Position numbers and translations under genes: made by a program. Shown here in pieces: positions 58,369 through 64,000 of a stretch of 64,000 bases of DNA. The notes under the pieces were generated by a model that made no database searches, was not told the DNA's origin, and saw only the letters and a program-made list of their open reading frames with translations. This DNA comes from Pyrocephalus nanus (lineage: Eukaryota > Chordata > Aves > Passeriformes > Tyrannidae): positions 10,093,501 to 10,157,500 of the forward strand of contig CM076280.1 of the NCBI GenBank assembly GCA_038380795.1, written 5' to 3'. Position 1 is the stretch's first letter. Every line of letters starts with the position of its first letter.

Positions 58369-58679
58369 CTGCAGCCACAAAGGGCACCCCTGGCCGTGTG
58401 TTGAGGCCAGAGAGTTCCCATTCCCTAATTTAGGAAAAAATTCAGTTTAATTTAAGGTGCAGCACAAGGGCAGTGGGTGCAAGGGAGACTCTAAACCCCT
58501 TTTAACAAATCCTCTCCCCAAAAGTTTTAGGTTTATCCCTGCCCTTTCCAAGGGGGAGGAAGAGGCTGGGGCAGGGATTGATTTCCTGCAGTTCCTGGTA
58601 TTAATGAAGCCTCTGACCGTAGATCTCCCCCCAGCAATTTTCTGCTCCCCCACCATAATTCTCCGGACTCCAAACTTTT

Positions 58680-58870
58680 CAAATGAGTTTTTGCCATTTA
58701 AAATTGATAATTGTTCTGTCTAGAACAAGGATAATTAAATGCCTGTTCATCCTCATTATTGTCAGCCGTGTGATTTGTTGTTTTCTCTGTAATAAAATTA
58801 ACCGGTTTAACTAATGGGTGCCAAAACTTGATAATTAAAGCTGAGCAAATAATTTGCAACAAATAATTTA
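58680..58870. promoter_or_regulatory. Candidate enhancer with inverted SOX pair and Grainyhead palindrome
   Basis: It contains ATTGTTC (58710-58716), six bases, then GAACAAG (58723-58729), an inverted pair of SOX-type sites flanked by GATAATTG and ATAATTAAATG homeodomain words. Further right, AACCGGTT (58800-58807) is the palindromic Grainyhead core. No coding frame. The motif density in under 130 bases is the evidence, and activity is inferred. Confidence 0.35.
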
Positions 58871-59699
58871 CCCAGTGGGTTTGGGGGGGTGGGGGGGGTC
58901 TGTGGTGGGTCTATGGATGATGGTGAGGGGCTGGGAGCCAACAGAGGTGCCCAAATCCACTCGGAGCACCCCAGGAAACCCCCTTTTTCTTACAATGGTC
59001 AATTTTTTAATGAAAATTCTTTCCTTTTTTTTTTTTTATTTCTAATGAAAAAGGTTCCCAATATGGGCTTTTCTCACACCTGGAGCACGAGGCAGATGGT
59101 CCATCAGCGTAGGCTTGCCCATGGATGAGGAATCCATAGGAAAGAGGAGCTGCTCTCAGGTAAATCCCAATGATGACGTGTAGGTTGTCAAAAAAAAAAA
59201 AAAAAAAAAGACAATTCCTGGGGAGGAGAGAAATTAAAATAATGAGCCAACAAAAGGAGTTTGGCCAGACACAATCCTCTAACAAGAATGGACTTTGAAA
59301 TGATGGTTATTAGCAAGGTTTCATTCCAGCAGCAGTTAAAGAAGCTTTAGAAAGGTATCGCAATTAATTTGCACGTTTATATTGCACATTATAAGGCGAG
59401 GGGCCATTAACGAGGTGCTGACATTAAATTTAATGGACTTGGTGAATGGGACACTCTGTCTCTCCCTCCTGGGTGCATTCCCTGCGTGGCTGGGGTTTGG
59501 TGCTGCTGGATTTCTCCGCAGGGGCAGCGATTCCATTGCAGTTCCATCGGTTGGGGAGGACCCTCCAGCCCTTGGCAGGGGGGTGAGGTCACTGCTGGGA
59601 CTCCAAACCGGTTCTGGGGGACACTGGTGGGAAGCAAAGCCCTGCCTTTGGTTTTGTGGCACGGCCAACGAGGCTCAGATGAACGCCAGGAGAATAGGA

Positions 59700-60400
59700 A
59701 ACGTCTCATACCTATAACTTTAAATTAAAAAAGCAATGTGCTGTTTATTGGCGCTGCTGAGCGTCTCCGGAGCGGGAGGCTCATAAAGATCATATTACAG
59801 TACAAGCCATTATGCAAAGAGTTTACTATATATACATTTCTAAATGCTTCAGCAAACAGCAGCCTCCTCATGAGCAGAGCAGGATAACTGGTTCGTTTGG
59901 GGTAACAAATGATCCTTGATTTGATTTTAAATGCAATGACAGCAAAATTTATTTCTTATTTAATCACTTGCCAGAGCTGTTGAGGACGGGATGGTATTAA
60001 ACTGCACAATGCAGCATATGACTACTGAATCAGTTGAAATAGGCATAAGAATATATTATGTTTATAGGATAGAAAAAGATTGTACAGCAATGCATATAAC
60101 TAGAATGGGTATTTTTGTCATTTATACAGTAGCTTATATCATTATTCCTTCCCGCTTCCAATTTTTCAGTAATAAAAATACAGGGGATGTGATTCTCTTT
60201 GCATTACAGATAAACCATCTTGATTCTTTATTAAATATTTTTATTAATCTGAAGTACTACAAAGCATTTGAGCAGATAAATCAGGCTCCCAATAGTCATT
60301 TCCTCCCTGCTATGGCTCTATAAAGTGGATTCATTTATGAGTGCGCAGCACCCGAAGAGAAGTTTTCCATATTCATTAATATGCTTCCTGATGGCCCTGT
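59700..60400. promoter_or_regulatory. Large A+T-rich island, strongest candidate conserved element downstream
   Basis: About 700 bases of A+T-rich, almost CpG-free sequence without repeats. It contains many TTAAT, ATAAAT and CATATAAC words, a CTTTGCATTACAGATAAACC core near 60197, and a closing ATTCATTAATATGC. An uninterrupted 110-codon + frame (59991-60323) runs through it, which is unusual at this base composition. The frame has no recognisable domain and no flanking splice logic, so I favour a regulatory reading. Confidence 0.35.
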
Positions 60401-62589
60401 TTTTCTGTCCCACTGCACTGTGCAGAAGGGTCCCCAAAACAAAACAGGTCTTGGAAACCCACTCAGTGATCCCTGCCTGGTTTTGAGTCTGATTTAATGA
60501 GGAATTGCTGCTCAGGGAGCACTCCCAGCCCCAGTGGGAGGATGCCCCGAGGTCTCTCCAGGCCCAGCTTCCCAGTTTGGGATCTCACCACCTTCAGCTC
60601 CCCCAGCCCTTTGCACCCCACTTGGGGACACCACCGTGGCACATTTGGGGTGATTTAGGGACAGATCCAGCCCCAGGGTCACCCTCTCCTCGTCAGCACC
60701 AGATCAGCCCCTCTCCTATCGCTGCAGCTGCTCTCTCTGTGGGATGTGGGGATCCCCGTTATTCAGCAGAGAGGGATTTGGGGACCAGCCCCTCCTGGGA
60801 GGGTGCCCAACACAGTGGGGTTCCCCCAGAGGCTTTTTGAGCCCCTAAGGTGTCTCTGGCCTCTCGCTGCTTTTCCACCCCCATCACCACACATCCTCCC
60901 ACCCCATGGAAAGCAGCGCTTTGGGGCCAGCCCCTCATTTTTGGCCAGGCTCCCCCGTACCCGAGCATCTCCCAGGCACCCCAGGGGATGCTGCCGGTGC
61001 GGGGGCAGCTCAGAGGCAGCCGCGTTCAGCCTTCGACAGCTGACAAGTCATTTACTCATCGGGGGAAGCTGCGGAGAGGCACAAAGGAATTAAACCTATT
61101 TAAAACCCAGCCAGGTGTGCAAACAAGTTTATCCTCTTGTAACAGCTCGCGGTGAATCAGGAGGGCTCCGTAAAGGTTACAGCAGCCGTGTGGATATTTA
61201 GGGCTCCCTGGAAGAGGTGACATTTAGCACCTGGGTTTGCGGGACTCACCGGGACCCCCAGAGCCACTGCCCGAGCCCTGCTGAGCCCAGGGCTGCGATT
61301 CCTTGCCCTGCGCTGGGATCGGCATCATCCTGCCCCTTCATCCCGGCACCCCCGGGGGGTTTGGCTTTGATTTCGGGTTTTACTGCAGCAGCTGTGTAAC
61401 ATTTGTTCGCTGCTCGGGAGCAGGAATTACAGCGCTCAGAGAAAGGCAGGGACCAGCCGGAGCTGCTGCTGGCACAGCATCAGCCTGGCACCACGGGGCT
61501 CCGGGGCTCCAAAATGTTCCTCCTCCTCCTCCAGGTCCTGTCTCCAGGAGGATTTAGCCATCCATCTGCCCGGGCTGCTGCTTGTTTCCTGACCTTGAGC
61601 ATCCCTGCTGCCCCCAGGCCATCCTCACTCCCTGCACCAGATGGACGTCCAGCACCCAGGTGGGATCCACCAGCATCTGGGATCCACCAGCATCACACGA
61701 GGATGTGGATGGGGCTTTCTCCCCTCCTTTCCCACTGGTCACGCTGGAATAAGGTGAAGCTGGGGTTTGTCCCCACAGGGAACAGCACTGGGATGGTTGC
61801 TGTCATGGTTGGAGACAATTCAGGGGCTGTTACTCCTCTCCACATGCACTGGGGTGTTCTCCTTCCTGGGAGCTGCTGGGGCTGCACATAAATCCTCCCT
61901 CAGCCACAACTGTGTCACAGATGTCCCAGGAAAGGAATTTTTTCTCCAGTTTTAGTGCTGGTGTAAAGCTAAATTATGGGAGTTGTCAGCATTAGCAAAA
62001 ACCCCCGTTCCCATCCTGCCTGCAGAAGCACAGCAGTGGGGCCTGGGGGCTGGAAGAGATGGAGGGGAGGTGGGTCAGCTCCTGTTTTCTGGGAATTATA
62101 GGAACCAGGCTATTGTGCTGTGGGGTTGGACTGGTGCTGGTGGGTTGTTAATGATCAAGATAACTGGTATGGTGACAAAAGCCATGGCAGGGTGGCAGTG
62201 CAGGAGCCTCCACCCCTCCACCTCCCTCTGCACCTCAGGGCCCCCTCAGGGCCCACAGAGAGGAAGGTGGAAGATCTATTTGAGCTCAATCCAACCCAAA
62301 ACCTCGTGGCACTGCCAGGGCAGGAGCACAGACACCTTGGGAAGCACTTCCACCCCAGAGCAGCTCACTGTGGACGTGGAGCACCAGCCCCTCACTTTGC
62401 AGGACACCCCGACACCGTTCCACTTGCAGGACACACGGACACCGCTCGGCACCGGCTCGGGAGCGGCGGGAGAATTTTACACCTTGGCAAAACAACGTTC
62501 AAGGAGGAAATGAGCAGCCAGGAGCTGTAATTGAGATGGATGGAAGGGCAGCCGGCTTCCCCCAAAGCGTTCCAGGCAACGGACTTGAG

Positions 62590-62760
62590 AGGAATATGAA
62601 GTGCTGCTGCTCTCTAACGATCGCCACGCTGCGGCTAAATTATTAATGACGAGGAATGATTTCATATTTAATCTAAAGACTATTAATTACACTGCAGAAC
62701 AGCAACGCACAGTCCTGAGAGCCCCTCTCGCCGAGTGAATAATTCAGGGATGCCCCGTAT
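62590..62760. promoter_or_regulatory. Candidate conserved non-coding island with paired homeodomain words
   Basis: TAAATTATTAATGACG and CTATTAATTACACTG lie about 50 bases apart in an otherwise CpG-bearing context. No exon and no repeat. Confidence 0.28.
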
Positions 62761-62989
62761 TTTACCTCGATGTCAAGGAGGGCGGTGACACCCCCCCTTG
62801 TGTGAGCAGCCCTGTGGGTGTTTGGGGCACCCACTGACACCCCGAGGGGTTCCTGGTGCTGAGGAGCAACCCCGACCTCTGAGCCCACCGGTGTGATGAA
62901 GGGCACTGGGCAGACGGGGGTAATTTGGGGCTGTCTCGGGGCTGGGGGCACGGCTGTCCCCGCTCACTCAGAGCCCAGCGGCAGCCCCA

Positions 62990-63390
62990 GCTGTGGGAAC
63001 ACTGAAGACAGATGTTTATTTGTCCAGGATTATTTGCTGATCACTGTTACAGCGATCCAAGATGATCATTAAAAAGTGAAATGGGCTGTTTAATAATGAT
63101 GCTGAGAGCACGCAGTGTGCCTCGCATTACGAGGATGTTTAAGCATGAGCCCAATTAAGTCCCTCACATCCCTGCAGAATTACCCCAGTTGTGCAAACTA
63201 TTAGGCAAACTCCAGGCTCCTCGTACTCACAGGCAACCCTGGAGCCTGGCACTCTGCTAGAGCCCCATTTCTGTCCTGAAGCTAAATTAAAATCCTATTG
63301 TGCCAGTGCTGCTAATATTTCCTGCTCTTGTTTCCAACAATTAAATTGTGACATTCTGCCAAAACATACAAGGAAATGAGAAAACGCTCT
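62990..63390. promoter_or_regulatory. Candidate conserved non-coding island
   Basis: Repeat-free, A+T-rich block containing GATGATCATTAAAAAG, GTTTAATAATGATGC and CCCAATTAAGTCCC, ending at an A-rich run (63402-63428). No coding frame. Confidence 0.28.
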
Positions 63391-63401
63391 GGATCAGCTG
63401 G

Positions 63402-63402
63402 A

Positions 63403-63428
<26 letters not shown>
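63402..63428. repeat. Poly(A) run, about 27 bases
   Basis: A27 followed by GAGAAAAAAG. There is no recognisable retroposon body to its left, so it is listed as simple repeat and not as a retrogene tail. Confidence 0.9.
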
Positions 63429-63437
<9 letters not shown>

Positions 63438-64000
63438 GAAGGCAAATCCTCCTGGATGCCTCCTGCCACCCAGATGCCACGGTGACTGTCTCAGGTTAAA
63501 CAGCTCCTGATGGATGTGGCAAGGGGAAAAGGGGGGGATGTGGGGATTCATCATTCCCTGTGTGGGAAGTGGGACTTCAAATACGAAGTTAAAAGGGTTT
63601 TCTTCTCAGTTTAGGAAAGAAATGTGGGAACTGGGTCATGCAGTGCCAAAAGGGAAAGTGCTGATGTACTGATGGCAAGGGTTTAGGGGTGGTGGCACTG
63701 CCCAGCTGGGTCACCCTGTCACAGATGAGGATGAGGAATGACTTGAGGGATGATTTCTACTCCTGCCACCTCCAGTGGCCTGATCCTGCTGCCCTTCTCT
63801 CACAGGGACTGCACATCCCTTTAAATATCCCCTGAATTCTAATTCTCTTTCCCCCCTGGATCTGCCCACCCAGCGCTCCCCGGGGAGGGCACGGCTGCTC
63901 CCCTGCCCCACACCACCTTCAAACCCCCAAAGTGACCACCCCAGTGCCCCCAGAGCAATGTTCCCCCTGGGTGATGTGGGCTGTGCCTGGTCTGGGGCAC

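Larger units (their letters stand above)
53009..64000. other. Downstream non-coding region with regularly spaced A+T-rich islands
   Basis: There are no exons of a second gene. The sequence alternates between GC-rich stretches and A+T-rich, CpG-poor islands of 150-700 bases at about 53690-54120, 55430-55610, 56280-56640, 57110-57400, 57780-58090, 58680-58870, 59270-59440, 59700-60400, 61020-61200, 62590-62760 and 62990-63390. The islands share TAATTA, ATTAAT and ATAAAT words and contain almost no transposon sequence. Repeats fall between them. This pattern is typical of clustered conserved non-coding elements, but I have no alignment to prove it. Confidence 0.45.

Noticed and set aside
63402..63428. 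Poly(A) run as a processed pseudogene tail
   Set aside because: No coding or transcript-like sequence precedes it on the matching strand, and no target-site duplication is visible.

Overview
The window is vertebrate nuclear DNA, almost certainly from a bird and probably from a songbird (Passeriformes). Three things point that way. First, there are many 3'-end fragments of CR1 LINEs, the dominant interspersed repeat of birds. Second, there is one tRNA-Ile-headed SINE with a CR1-type tail (54696-54832), an arrangement described from zebra finch. Third, the one gene is compact and sits in GC-rich sequence with several GC-rich minisatellites, as on avian microchromosomes. The species cannot be named from this sequence.

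The only protein-coding gene I can support is NACC2 (also RBB/BTBD14A), a BTB/POZ-BEN transcriptional repressor on the + strand. Five coding exons (32822-33695, 42397-42564, 45127-45232, 45553-45650, 47490-47989) join through GT-AG junctions with compatible phases. They give a 581-residue protein that aligns end to end with the mammalian family member (about 587 residues). The first coding exon carries the BTB dimerisation domain and an acidic linker. Exons 2 to 5 carry the BEN DNA-binding domain and a low-complexity tail. A 62-base 5'-UTR piece precedes the start codon and holds two upstream ATGs. A CpG-rich segment at 31.2-32.1 kb could hold an alternative promoter and leader exon. A long 3' UTR of about 5 kb probably ends near 53.01 kb, just after AATAAA at 52987 and before a GU-rich tract.

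From 1 to 31 kb I see no exon. This part is upstream sequence or the first NACC2 intron, with CR1 fragments, a 0.72-kb GC-rich minisatellite (25.80-26.52 kb), a second minisatellite (30.30-30.70 kb), and scattered A+T-rich blocks that look like conserved non-coding DNA. The 8.7-kb first coding intron (33.7-42.4 kb) and the shorter introns hold CR1 pieces and unique sequence.

From 53 to 64 kb there is again no exon. It is a run of regularly spaced A+T-rich, CpG-poor islands separated by GC-rich filler, interrupted by one SINE, one CR1 fragment and two minisatellites. The islands are rich in homeodomain-, SOX-, TCF- and Grainyhead-like motifs. I read this as a candidate cluster of developmental enhancers next to NACC2, an inference from composition and motifs only. 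Almost all other open frames are shadows of coding exons, products of stop-poor GC-rich repeats, or antisense frames through CR1. I found no mobile element with an intact coding region, no CRISPR array, no RNA gene and no clearly undescribed system.
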